64,000 nucleotides of DNA from SBBG01 sp033717875 (GTDB lineage Bacteria > Pseudomonadota > Gammaproteobacteria > Ga0077554 > Ga007554): contig JADDKJ010000002.1 of assembly GCA_033717875.1 (NCBI GenBank), positions 1-64,000 on the forward strand, read 5' to 3'. The notes under the pieces were generated by a model. That model searched no databases, was not told the origin of the DNA, and was given only the letters and a program-made list of their open reading frames with translations. Made by a program: the position numbers and the translations under genes. The first letter of the stretch is position 1. Every line of letters begins with the position of its first letter. This document shows positions 46,106-55,663 of this stretch, piece after piece.

Positions 46106-49100
46106 TCAGGCCGCCCGTTCGGCGGCATGGCGGCCCGTCAGCCGCCGGACGTGGTCGAGCAATTCCTGCTCCTGATAGGGCTTGCCCAGATACTCGTTCA
46201 CCCCGATGCGCAAGGCGTGTTCGCGGTGCTTGTCGCCGGTGCGCGAAGTGATCATGATGATGGGGATATGCTTCAAGCGTTCATCGTTGCGGATGGCGGA
46301 AGCCAGTTCGTAGCCGTCCATGCGTGGCATTTCGATATCCAGCAGCATGATGTCGGGCAGATGGTGCTGCAATACCTCCAGCGCGTCCACGCCATCTTTT
46401 GCTACGAGCACTTGCATCTGGTTGCGTTCCAGCAGGCGTGAAGTGATCTTTCGCACCGTGATGGAGTCGTCCACCACCATGACAGTCACCGCTCCGGCGC
46501 CATGCACCTGGCTGCCCGATACATTTTGCCGCGCCATCGGCGCTGGCGCATGACCGGCAACCGATCCCATGCGCAACAAAGCGGGGATATCCAGAATCAA
46601 CGCCACGCCGCCATCGCCCATAATGGTCGCGCCCATCACGCCCCGCACTTCGCTCAACTGTGGCCCCAGCGATTTGACGACGATTTCGCGGCTTTCCACG
46701 AATGCATCGATGCGCAACGCGGCGCGCTGACCGCCGCCATGAACCATCAGCAGCAGATGACGGTCATCTTGCCCCGGCGGCAAGAGAGACGCATCTTCAC
46801 CCAGCAAATCACGCAACGCTCGCAATGGATAGGATACACCGCCGTATTCGATGGCCGGAGCCTCGCCGCGCCACGCCCGTTCCAGCGTGGCGCGGCTGAC
46901 CCGCATGACACCGGCGATGCTGGAATGGGGAATGGCATACATTTGCTCAACGTCGCGGACGATCAGGGCCTTGGTGATGGACAGCGCGACAGGCAAGCGA
47001 ATGGTGAAAACGCTGCCCTGCCCCGTCACGGATTCGATATACAAGCTGCCGCCGAGCTGTTTGATCTGGCTATTCACCACGTCCATGCCGACGCCACGGC
47101 CCGAGACCTGTGTCACTTGGCTGGCGGTGCTGAAGCCCGAGTCGAGCACGAATTGCATCAGACTTTGATCGTCGATCGCGGCGTTTTCCTGCAACAAGCC
47201 GCGCTCGATGGCTTTACGCCGAATCGCTGGCAAATTCAGACCGCGCCCGTCGTCGCTCAGGCGCAACACCATTTCCACGCCCTCCTTGCTCAACCTCAGC
47301 GTAAGCGAGCCCATATCGGGTTTACCCAAAGCATGACGATCGGCGGGACTTTCAATGCCATGATCGACGGCATTGCGCACCATGTGCTCCAGCGGCGCGA
47401 TGATACGGTCGAGCACGGTGCGATCCATTTCAAGATCCGCGCCGGCAACATGCAGCCCGGCCTGTTTTCCCACGTCCCGCGCGGTCTGACGGACCACGCG
47501 CCGCAGCCGCGATACCACACCGGCAAAGGGCAACATGCGGGTGCGCATCATGCCTTCCTGCAATTCGGTATTGAGCCGCGCCTGTTGCAGCAATATCACT
47601 TCGGAATCGCTGATCTGTTTGTCCAGGTGATCCTCGATGCTGACAAGGTCAGCGACCGACTCCATCATGCCGCGCGCCAATTGCTGCACCAGTGAATAAC
47701 GGTCGAATTCCAGCGGATCGAATTCCTGGCCTTGCAAGCTCAGCTCTTGATGGCGGAACAGGACTTGCGCCTCGGTTTCGATGTCCAGCTTGCGCAATTG
47801 CTCGCGCATGCGCGCGACCGTCTGCTTCATTTCCGCGACGCCGCTACGGAAGGCATGAACCTGCTGTTCCAGGCGGGCGCGTGAAATGCTGAGCTCACCG
47901 CCCTGATTCACGAGATGATCCAGCAGATCGGCACGCACGCGGATCTGTTCAGCGGCGGGTGTACGATCCAGCCACACCGGCTCGGCATCGCCTCCCGGGG
48001 ACTCGTCGCCCTCCGCAACGGAAGGCGATGATGCTTGCAAAACCACGGCGTCCGCCTCATCGATCTCGCTGGCGACAAGTGCGCCTTCCTCGCGATCATG
48101 CTGCGTTCCGGCATCTCTCTCCACCTCGATCACCGGAAGCGCGTCCGCGAGTTCTTCCGTGACGGAGGCCATGACCATTGACTGTTCCGAATCCATCGGA
48201 ATATCTTGGCCGTCCTCCGTACCCGCCAAGGCTTCCAGGCGCAGAACAAAATCCTGGGCATCCCTGACGGGCTGGCGCATCATCGCCTGCTCCAGCATTT
48301 CCTGAAGACGGTCATAAGATTGCTCGAATATCCCGAAAATATCATCCGTGACCGTGACCTGTCCGTTCGCAATGGCACGCAACAAGGATTCGAAACTGTG
48401 GCTGAGGTCGCCAAGCGCGGCGATGCCCGCGGTGCGTGCACTGCCCTTGAAGGTATGCAGTTCGCGTTCCAGTCTTGCCACTGCCTCCCGGTCGCCCGGC
48501 TCCCGCATCCAGCGCCGCAACAGGGTTTCGATGTTACCCAGAATTTCCGCCGCCTCTTCCAGAAAGACCGCCAGTACCTCGTCCATGTCATTGCGTGGCG
48601 CCGCCCTGGCGGTCCTGTCCAGTTCTTCGGAGGTGGTCACCGACTGTTCCTCGTCAGCGATAAAATTCGCTGCCCGGCGCGTCAATCCAGCGATTCTTTC
48701 CAGCATCGCCGCCTTTTCCGGCGATTCGCCCAGAGGCTGCGCCAGTCCCAGTGTTTCATGAAACACGTCGACGAATTCGCTCAAGGCGCGCATCGCATCT
48801 TCCGTGACTTCGCCCTGGCCGCGATTGAGCAGAGTGACATAGTCCTCGAAGCAACCGCTCAAGTCGGCAATCTCCACAAACCCGGCCATGTGCGCACTGC
48901 CCTGCAAGGTGTGCAGGTTGCGCAACAGCGATTCCGTCACACGGCCTCGCCCCGCCGGGCTGCAAGCGTTGATGAAATTCCGCACTTCCGCCAAACGTCC
49001 TTGCGATTCGTGCTTGAAGATCTCCAGCAGCACAGGATCGCTCTGCGGCGCGTGTTCGCTTGTGTCATCTGACGTTGCGATCCGCGGTTGTTCCATTTCA

Positions 49101-51418
49101 TCGGCGGCGGAACGGGGCGGTACGCTCAATGCCTGCGCCTCGTCTATCAGCGCCTGGACAGTGCTGTCGATATCCGTCTCGCCTTTCGCGCATTGGAATT
49201 GCCGCAATAATCCAGGCATTGCCGCATGCGCACGCGCCACCACATCGAATATCGCGGGGCCAGCCGGGATCTCACCGGCGATCACGGTATTCAGAAGATG
49301 TTCTATCGCCCACGCCACTTCGCCGATCACCTTCGCCCCGACCAGCCGTCCACTACCTTTCAGGGTATGAAACGAGCGGCGGATGGTCTTGAGCGCATCC
49401 TCGCTACCTTGCCGCCAGCGGGTATGATTTTCGGCGATCGATGTCAGCTCTTCGCCCGCTTCTTCAGCAAAGACCTCCATGACCTCATCCGCCATGTCTT
49501 CGTCCTGCCCGGGCACCGGAGCCGGCGCAGTATCGGCGGGCATGGACACAGTGACGCCTTCCACCACCGGCGCATCCGCGATGCTCTCCAGGGCGTGAGT
49601 CTCGATGATCACCATGGGTTGATCGACAACTTCCGGCGCTTGCACCGCGCATTCCGCGTTATCGGCAATGACGGCGGACTCTCCCTCGGAGCCGGAAACA
49701 TCCGCGCCCCCATCATCCATCGGTATATCGCCAACCACATCGATCGGATAACCCAGCGTCGCGACCTGCCCTTCCGCCATTTCGAGCAGCGAATCAAGAT
49801 TCATCTGACTCTCGGCCAGTGTTTCGAGATAAAACTCGACACTGGTCAATACATCGGCCAGGGTATTGAGCACATCCTGGGAACAAGCCGTCTGGTTTGC
49901 GGATAGATCACGACGGAGATAGTGGAAAATCGATTTCAACAGAGTGGCCGGACGCGGTAGCGATAGCACGATCAGAACACCTATGATACGCCGCAGCGTG
50001 GCAGGACATGAGGCGATCAGACCGTATTGCGCGGGCGCGCTGGCGAACGCCATGATGTCTTCCTTGACCCGAGTCATATCGGCCATGGTCTCGCGGATGA
50101 CGGTGCAACGTATCTCGTGATATTCAACTGCGCTTATCAGCGCGGCATTTTCCGAAAGCGCCTTATCCGGCGCGTCCGATGCCGAATCTTCCGGCATTGG
50201 AACATCGCGCAGCAACGATTGCACATAGACCAGGGCATTGGCCACTTCCACCAGGCGTGGATCGTTGAGTATCGTTCCTTCTTCGATAACCGTGTCGATC
50301 ACCCCGGTTTGCTGGCGCACCCGCTGGCGCAATTCCCAGCGGCCCAGCATATCGAACGTGTTCGATACTCGCTTCAACACATCCGCGATGGAGCGCAAAT
50401 CCCGGGGCGTGTGCCGCCCGCCGGCGCGTGCAAACTCATCCAGCTTATCCTTCGCCCATGCCAGCTCTTCCTTGACGGCATCGGCGGCCATCTCCAGCAA
50501 GATGGGATTCGCGGCAGCCGGGCTGTCGCCTTGCCCCGGCGAAGATTGCCCGGCAACAGCCATCGCTCCTTCCATGGCCGGCGCGCTTTTTGTATCGGCA
50601 TAGGCGATGTAATAAAGAAGATTCTTGATGAGCTCCGCCGGGGGATGGTCACGCAGATCCTGGGCGCCGGAAGCGGCAACCCGGCCAATCTGCCGCTCCA
50701 CCTGTCCCAGCAGCAGCTTGATGGCGGGATTGACTTCGAGTGCATCCTTGAGGAGTCTTTCGATCAACCCCTCGGCCACCATCCACAGCCCCTCTTCCGG
50801 GCAAGACTGCTGAAGTTGCGTGACCACTTGCATCAGCCGCCGCAAGGCCGCCTTGTTGCCGGAATCCCGGTACCATACCAGCAAGCCGGCCTGATATACC
50901 GGCCGCAGGCGCTGCGCCAGGACCGTCATATCGTCCGCGACCGCATCTTCCGTTTCGGGATGGCTCGGGTTGATAACAGAGAGGGCATCCGGCCCGAACA
51001 CCATGCTCTCGGAGAGCGGCGGCATACCCGCCGCCACGCGCAGATCATTGATCAATGGGAGGAGAGTTTTCGGAGTGTCATGGCGCCCTTCTTGCAGCCG
51101 CGCCACAGACTCGCTCAAGCTTGTGATCGCCCGAGCCAGGGTCTCATAAGCCCATGTCTTGCACTTGCTGCTGTCCCTGCCCATCGCTGAAACAGCATGT
51201 CCCGTCGCTTCCGCAAGCGCCGCAAGACCCGTGAGATCCAGCATCTTCAGCGCACCGTGAACCTCATGCAACAGCGCAACACAAGATTGCACTTGCGCGT
51301 CATCGCCAGAACACAGGCAAAATGTTTCCAGCACATGACGCGCCTGTTGCAGATTCACATCGATCTCGCCCTTGACCCATTTCAGGGCGTTATAGTCCAT
51401 CTGATCGGTCGCTATCAT
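46106..51418 (-). CDS. chpA: Hybrid chemosensory histidine kinase ChpA/PilL
   Basis: A 1770-residue CheA-type kinase that in Pseudomonas controls type IV pilus motility and cAMP. In order: a degenerate Hpt-like N-terminus (LLHEVHGALKMLD, near residue 50), Hpt domains near 680 (FHTLKGSGRLVG), 835 (LHTLQGSAHMAG) and 990 (LHTFKGSARTAG), the ATP-binding domain near 1340-1450 (HMVRNAVDHGIES, DDGRGLN, GRGVGMDVV), a CheW-like domain, and a C-terminal receiver domain (VMVVDDSITVRK; phospho-Asp in LLDIEMPRMDGY near 1690). A single intact frame. Fewer Hpt domains are seen than in P. aeruginosa ChpA. Confidence 0.95.
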   Translation of the reverse strand: MIATDQMDYNALKWVKGEIDVNLQQARHVLETFCLCSGDDAQVQSCVALLHEVHGALKMLDLTGLAALAEATGHAVSAMGRDSSKCKTWAYETLARAITSLSESVARLQEGRHDTPKTLLPLINDLRVAAGMPPLSESMVFGPDALSVINPSHPETEDAVADDMTVLAQRLRPVYQAGLLVWYRDSGNKAALRRLMQVVTQLQQSCPEEGLWMVAEGLIERLLKDALEVNPAIKLLLGQVERQIGRVAASGAQDLRDHPPAELIKNLLYYIAYADTKSAPAMEGAMAVAGQSSPGQGDSPAAANPILLEMAADAVKEELAWAKDKLDEFARAGGRHTPRDLRSIADVLKRVSNTFDMLGRWELRQRVRQQTGVIDTVIEEGTILNDPRLVEVANALVYVQSLLRDVPMPEDSASDAPDKALSENAALISAVEYHEIRCTVIRETMADMTRVKEDIMAFASAPAQYGLIASCPATLRRIIGVLIVLSLPRPATLLKSIFHYLRRDLSANQTACSQDVLNTLADVLTSVEFYLETLAESQMNLDSLLEMAEGQVATLGYPIDVVGDIPMDDGGADVSGSEGESAVIADNAECAVQAPEVVDQPMVIIETHALESIADAPVVEGVTVSMPADTAPAPVPGQDEDMADEVMEVFAEEAGEELTSIAENHTRWRQGSEDALKTIRRSFHTLKGSGRLVGAKVIGEVAWAIEHLLNTVIAGEIPAGPAIFDVVARAHAAMPGLLRQFQCAKGETDIDSTVQALIDEAQALSVPPRSAADEMEQPRIATSDDTSEHAPQSDPVLLEIFKHESQGRLAEVRNFINACSPAGRGRVTESLLRNLHTLQGSAHMAGFVEIADLSGCFEDYVTLLNRGQGEVTEDAMRALSEFVDVFHETLGLAQPLGESPEKAAMLERIAGLTRRAANFIADEEQSVTTSEELDRTARAAPRNDMDEVLAVFLEEAAEILGNIETLLRRWMREPGDREAVARLERELHTFKGSARTAGIAALGDLSHSFESLLRAIANGQVTVTDDIFGIFEQSYDRLQEMLEQAMMRQPVRDAQDFVLRLEALAGTEDGQDIPMDSEQSMVMASVTEELADALPVIEVERDAGTQHDREEGALVASEIDEADAVVLQASSPSVAEGDESPGGDAEPVWLDRTPAAEQIRVRADLLDHLVNQGGELSISRARLEQQVHAFRSGVAEMKQTVARMREQLRKLDIETEAQVLFRHQELSLQGQEFDPLEFDRYSLVQQLARGMMESVADLVSIEDHLDKQISDSEVILLQQARLNTELQEGMMRTRMLPFAGVVSRLRRVVRQTARDVGKQAGLHVAGADLEMDRTVLDRIIAPLEHMVRNAVDHGIESPADRHALGKPDMGSLTLRLSKEGVEMVLRLSDDGRGLNLPAIRRKAIERGLLQENAAIDDQSLMQFVLDSGFSTASQVTQVSGRGVGMDVVNSQIKQLGGSLYIESVTGQGSVFTIRLPVALSITKALIVRDVEQMYAIPHSSIAGVMRVSRATLERAWRGEAPAIEYGGVSYPLRALRDLLGEDASLLPPGQDDRHLLLMVHGGGQRAALRIDAFVESREIVVKSLGPQLSEVRGVMGATIMGDGGVALILDIPALLRMGSVAGHAPAPMARQNVSGSQVHGAGAVTVMVVDDSITVRKITSRLLERNQMQVLVAKDGVDALEVLQHHLPDIMLLDIEMPRMDGYELASAIRNDERLKHIPIIMITSRTGDKHREHALRIGVNEYLGKPYQEQELLDHVRRLTGRHAAERAA

Positions 51419-51447
51419 GCCGTTGTCACCTGTTCATGATCCAATGC

Positions 51448-51604
51448 GCCTCTGAGAATCGGTTCAAGATCTCGATCAAGGGATGCAGCGCAAGGCGAAA
51501 GTGGCCGAAAAAGCGGAGCATACACGGAGTATGTGAGCATTTTGAGGACACTTTCAACGCCGCGATGCGCCCTTCAGCGAGATCTTGAACAGGTTCTGAG
51601 AGGC
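51448..51604. repeat. Dispersed palindromic repeat R3, copy 1
   Basis: GCCTCTGAGAA at the left is inverted as TTCTGAGAGGC at the right, with a second inner pair (TTCAAGATCTCG / CGAGATCTTGAA). The body has AAAAAGCGGAGCATACACGG and CACTTTCAACGCCGCGATGC, shared with the copy at 58016-58179. It fills the pilJ-chpA gap and so is transcribed in that operon. Confidence 0.87.
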
Positions 51605-51622
51605 TAATGAGAACCTTGCCAT

Positions 51623-53395
51623 CTACGCTGGCAATTTAAAGCCCGCCACCGAGCTCTTGAGCTGACCGGCCATGATGGTCAATTCGCCGATCGAGTTTGC
51701 CGCCTGCCGGGTTCCAAGCGAGGTTTGCGTGGTGACATTCTGTATCGTCTTCATGGTATCAGCCACGCTGTTGGCGATCACCGTCTGCTGCTGGGCAGCG
51801 CCGGAGATGTCGTCGATCAGGTGAGCAAGATCCGTGGAAACGTTTTCGATTTCACCCAGCGCTTGACCCGCCGCTTGAGCCAGGCGGGTACCACTCACCA
51901 CACCGGCGGTACTCTTCTCCATAGAGATAACCGCTTCGTTGGTGTCGGTCTGAATGGTTTTCACCAGCGTGGCGATCTGCTTGGTGGAGTTCGCCACACG
52001 TTCCGAGAGACGCTGCACCTCGTCGGCAACCACCGCGAAGCCGCGCCCCGCTTCACCGGCCATCGCCGCCTGAATCGAGGCATTCAAGGCCAGGATGTTG
52101 GTCTGGTCGGCGATGTCGTTGATCAGGCCGACGATTTCACCGATCTCCTGTGAGCTTTCGCCCAGCCGCTTGATACGTTTCGACGTTTCCTGAATCTGCT
52201 CGCGAATCGCCTCCATGCCGGCGATGGTATCCTGCACCGTTTGCGAACCCTTCTTGGCGATATCCACCGACTTTTCCGCCACCGCCGTCGATTGAGCGGC
52301 GTTGGCCGACACACGCTCGCTGGACTTGGTCATTTCATAAATCGCCACGCCCGCGGTTTCAATCTCCTGCGCCTGCAGGTCACTGGCCTCGGTCAACCGG
52401 ACGGCAGTGGATTGCGTTTCCGCGGCAGCGGTGGAAACTTTCAGCGCCGTGTCATTGATTGATCCCACCACACCGCGCAACGTTTCGATGGCATAGCCCA
52501 GCGAATCGGCGATGGCGCCGGTGAAATCCTCGGTCACGAGAGGTTTCTTGGTCAAATCACCATCCGCCAGATCGCCCACCTCGTCGAGCAAGCGTAGAAT
52601 CGCATCCTGGTTGCGGCGGTTCTGTTGTTCGGCCTCGGCCAGCATGGTGTTCACCTTGTTGACGGCCTGATTGACGCCACGCCGGATAGGAAACGCCAAG
52701 GCGAAGGTGATCACCAGAGCCGCGATCACCACGATGACAAAAATCATACTGCTGCGAGCAAAGGCTTCTTGCGCCTCTTGCTTGTCCTTCTCAAGATTAT
52801 TGGTAATATGAGCATCCATGCTTTTGATCAATGTCTCCATCTGCTCCGTAGAGGCACGGTCCTGCCCCTTCACCAGATCATCCACAAGACGGGCGCTTTC
52901 GCCGGCGCGGGCCTGATCATACCCCTTCAATGCCTCCTTATAGCGAGCCCCCAGCTCCGCGTGTTTCTTCAACAACGCATCCACCTGCTCGACATCAAGC
53001 CCTGGCTGCTGCGTCATCACCTGCCGTAATTCCTTGAGATTCGATTGCACCTTCGCTTCTTCCTTCTCGAAAGCACCAAGGTGATTGGCATAACGTTCTG
53101 GATCACCCCCCCAGAGCAGGATATCCTTCCACTCCTGAATTTGCTTCTTGAACGTTATTTCAGCCCCCTGCGCAAGCTTGACCATCTTGAGATCCTGCTC
53201 CGCGTCATTAACGGTCCGGGCAACAAGCGCTTGCTCCTTGTAGGTACTGTAAAACCCGAATGCTCCGATACTCACAATCGCCAGCGACATCAGCCCCACC
53301 AGTAACCACAGCAGTGTGTTAACGCCCATGTTCCTGAACGCATCGAGGCCACGGAACCCGCCCGCGCCGATAGTTTTAAGACCACTCATTTTCAT
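51623..53395 (-). CDS. pilJ: Methyl-accepting chemotaxis protein PilJ
   Basis: The 590-residue receptor has a first helix (LLWLLVGLMSLAIVSIGAFG, near 28-47), a mostly helical periplasmic region, a second helix (MIFVIVVIAALVITFALAF, near 215-235), and a long coiled-coil signalling domain with the tip GRGFAVVADEVQRLSERVAN. No clear CheR-binding pentapeptide ends it. It would feed pilus signals to ChpA through PilI. The R3 repeat separates it from chpA. Confidence 0.93.
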   Translation of the reverse strand: MKMSGLKTIGAGGFRGLDAFRNMGVNTLLWLLVGLMSLAIVSIGAFGFYSTYKEQALVARTVNDAEQDLKMVKLAQGAEITFKKQIQEWKDILLWGGDPERYANHLGAFEKEEAKVQSNLKELRQVMTQQPGLDVEQVDALLKKHAELGARYKEALKGYDQARAGESARLVDDLVKGQDRASTEQMETLIKSMDAHITNNLEKDKQEAQEAFARSSMIFVIVVIAALVITFALAFPIRRGVNQAVNKVNTMLAEAEQQNRRNQDAILRLLDEVGDLADGDLTKKPLVTEDFTGAIADSLGYAIETLRGVVGSINDTALKVSTAAAETQSTAVRLTEASDLQAQEIETAGVAIYEMTKSSERVSANAAQSTAVAEKSVDIAKKGSQTVQDTIAGMEAIREQIQETSKRIKRLGESSQEIGEIVGLINDIADQTNILALNASIQAAMAGEAGRGFAVVADEVQRLSERVANSTKQIATLVKTIQTDTNEAVISMEKSTAGVVSGTRLAQAAGQALGEIENVSTDLAHLIDDISGAAQQQTVIANSVADTMKTIQNVTTQTSLGTRQAANSIGELTIMAGQLKSSVAGFKLPA

Positions 53396-53440
53396 ATCCT
53401 TTATCCTCTACAGCCTAAACACAACACAATAACCCCCGGT

Positions 53441-54001
53441 TCATTGCGCCGCATGCATGAATTCCGGCTCCACCAGCAATTTACGGGCATCGAACACCAA
53501 CCATACATCGCGGTCTTTGCGATAGGCGAACGGCCGCACATAGTTCATCACGCCCCCCGATTCCAGCGTCGGCAGCGGACAGCGATCCTCGTCAAGGAAA
53601 TGTCTTTGCCCAAGCACTTCGTCGACCAGAATTCCAACCGACAACATGCCGTGCCTGAGAACGAGAATGCGCGCGGCTCGTAGCGAAGGTGTTTTTTCCC
53701 CGCCAAGATATACACTCAGATCAATGATGGGCAGCAAATGCCCACGCACATTGGCGATCCCCTTCAACCATGCCTTGGTTCGTGGCACCGGCGTGTATGG
53801 AGGGCAGTCCATAACCTCCGCTATATCATGCAGCGAAGCCGCCAGAAGATTGCTGTCCAGCTTGAAGACAACTCCCGCCCATTCCGGCTTCCTTTCCTCT
53901 TCTCTCGGAAGTTCAGCGCCGGATGCGAGACTGCGCCGCTCGATGTCGCGCAGCAGCCCGAACGGCGTCTCATCGGCGCTCAACGACGTCATGCGTTTCA
54001 T
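53441..54001 (-). CDS. pilI: CheW-like adaptor PilI
   Basis: The 186-residue protein has a CheW domain with LAASLHDIAEVMDCPPYTPV, WLKGIANVRGHLLPIIDLS and SVGILVDEVLGQRHF, the usual receptor and kinase-binding surfaces. An extra N-terminal 35 residues precede it. Its ATG overlaps the pilH stop by four bases. Position between pilH and pilJ is the classic Pil-Chp order. Confidence 0.93.
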   Translation of the reverse strand: MKRMTSLSADETPFGLLRDIERRSLASGAELPREEERKPEWAGVVFKLDSNLLAASLHDIAEVMDCPPYTPVPRTKAWLKGIANVRGHLLPIIDLSVYLGGEKTPSLRAARILVLRHGMLSVGILVDEVLGQRHFLDEDRCPLPTLESGGVMNYVRPFAYRKDRDVWLVFDARKLLVEPEFMHAAQ

Positions 54002-54363
54002 CTCCCCATCACGGTTTTGACCTTGCTCATCAGCTCCGATTCATCGACCGGCTTGGTGACATAATCCTTGGCACCCTGGCGCAAGCCCCACACCTTGTCG
54101 GTTTCCTGATTCTTGGTGGTGACGATGATGACCGGAATGGCGGCGGTCTCCGGGTCCTTGGTGATCTGCCGGGTGGCCTGAAACCCATTGAGCCCCGGCA
54201 TCACCACGTCCATCAGAATCAGATCCGGTTTTTCCGTCTTGGATTTGGCGATGCCTTCCTCTCCGCTGCTGGCGGCCACCGTCTGATAGCCATTCTTCTC
54301 CAGCATGCCTTTCAGCACATACGCCTCCGTGGGTGAATCATCCACAATCAATACACGAGCCAT
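53998..54363 (-). CDS. pilH: Response regulator PilH
   Basis: A 121-residue stand-alone receiver domain. The acidic pair is in VLIVDDSPTEAYVLKGML, the phospho-Asp in LILMDVVMPGLNGF, the Thr in PVIIVTTKN and the Lys in YVTKPVDE. In Pseudomonas PilH is tied to pilus retraction control or acts as a phosphate sink. GAGGAG precedes the ATG. No output domain. Confidence 0.93.
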   Translation of the reverse strand: MARVLIVDDSPTEAYVLKGMLEKNGYQTVAASSGEEGIAKSKTEKPDLILMDVVMPGLNGFQATRQITKDPETAAIPVIIVTTKNQETDKVWGLRQGAKDYVTKPVDESELMSKVKTVMGR

Positions 54364-54378
54364 TTTTGCTCCTCCTCG

Positions 54379-54843
54379 TTACAATCCCGTCAACACAAGT
54401 TCTTCACCTTCAATACCGGCCTGCTCCGCCGTGCCCTGCCCGCGACGAACATGGCGCTTGACCGCTTCCAGCAACTCCTCACCGGTGAAAGGTTTGGTCA
54501 AATACTCTTCCGCGCCGACCAGCCGCCCCTTCGCCTTGTCGAACAACCCATCCTTGCTGGACAGCATGATCAGCGGCGTGCGTTGAAAAACGAGATTGTG
54601 TTTGATCAAGGCGCAGGTCTGATAACCATCCAGGCGCGGCATCATGATGTCGCAAAAAATGATGTCGGGGGCATGATCGACGATCTTCGCCAGCGACTCG
54701 AAGCCATCGCTCGCGGCAATCACCTCGCACCCCGCCTTTTGCAAAATGATCTCCGCCGTGCGGCGTATCGTCTTGCTGTCATCGATCACCATCACCTTGA
54801 CGCCAGTAAAGCTGTACTCGCCGGCATTGCTTTCCATCATCAT
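54379..54843 (-). CDS. pilG: Response regulator PilG
   Basis: A 154-residue receiver protein with VMVIDDSKTIRRTAEIIL, phospho-Asp in IIFCDIMMPRLDGYQTC, and EEYLTKPFTGEELLEAV. An extension of about 20 residues follows the domain. The ATG at 54841-54843 has AGGGG five bases upstream; two more in-frame ATGs follow directly. In Pseudomonas PilG promotes pilus extension and cAMP synthesis. It is the first gene of the cluster. Confidence 0.92.
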   Translation of the reverse strand: MMMESNAGEYSFTGVKVMVIDDSKTIRRTAEIILQKAGCEVIAASDGFESLAKIVDHAPDIIFCDIMMPRLDGYQTCALIKHNLVFQRTPLIMLSSKDGLFDKAKGRLVGAEEYLTKPFTGEELLEAVKRHVRRGQGTAEQAGIEGEELVLTGL

Positions 54844-55060
54844 GTAACCCCTTTTCATCGCTTGAAACGCGATTTGCTCCGCTCTTGTATCGGCAGAAAG
54901 GAAGAGATCTTTAAAGCGTGCCGACGAACAACGCGGCCGTCCGATGCGCGAAGCAATATGGGGTGTGGAAGAACGACTGCCCGCAGAGGGGGGCGTCGTG
55001 AAGGAAGGGGGAGTAAAAGTCCGCGAAGAGCCCTCCTTGGCTCCCCCGGCAGAAGGACCT

Positions 55061-55615
55061 TTAATGCGCCGGCTTGTGCATCAATCGGTCGGTATAAGCC
55101 ATCGCCACAGCGGAAGCGACGAACGTCAGATGGATGATCACCTGCCACATCATGGTTTTTTCCTCCAGGTGCGGGGCGTTGATGAAGGTCTTGAGCAGGT
55201 GGATGGAAGAGATGCCGATCAGCGCCATCGACAGCTTGATCTTCATGGTGCTGGCATTGACGTGGCTCAGCCATTCGGGGTGATCGGGATGGCCTTCCTT
55301 GTAGAGGCGGGAGACGAAGGTTTCATAACCGCCGATGATCACCATGATCAGCAGATTGGCGATCATCACCACGTCGATCAGACCGAGCACGATGAGCATG
55401 ATCTCGGTTTCGCCGATGGTCACTGCCTTGTGCACCAGATGCCACAGTTCCACCATGAAGTGAAAGACATACACCCCCTGGGCGACGATCAGCCCGAGGT
55501 AGAGCGGCGCTTGCAGCCAGCGGCTCCAGAAAACCAGGTTTCTCAGGACCGTCATGGAGCGGCGTTCGGGCACAACGGCAGACGTTGAATCAGGCGAAGG
55601 TGAATTGTTAGCCAT
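55061..55615 (-). CDS. YqhA/UPF0114-family membrane protein
   Basis: The 184-residue protein has about four membrane helices (APLYLGLIVAQGVYVFHFMV; IMLIVLGLIDVVMIANLLIM; LSMALIGISSIHLLKTF; IIHLTFVASAVAMAYTD) and the family-typical IIGGYETFVSRL. Function is unknown. The ATG at 55613-55615 is preferred over a TTG ten codons upstream. It follows pdxA by about 48 bp and stands where ksgA/apaG often occur. Confidence 0.85.
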   Translation of the reverse strand: MANNSPSPDSTSAVVPERRSMTVLRNLVFWSRWLQAPLYLGLIVAQGVYVFHFMVELWHLVHKAVTIGETEIMLIVLGLIDVVMIANLLIMVIIGGYETFVSRLYKEGHPDHPEWLSHVNASTMKIKLSMALIGISSIHLLKTFINAPHLEEKTMMWQVIIHLTFVASAVAMAYTDRLMHKPAH

Positions 55616-55663
55616 GCGATTTTTCCATACGAAAACGATTGACAAAACCTGTTAATGATACCA

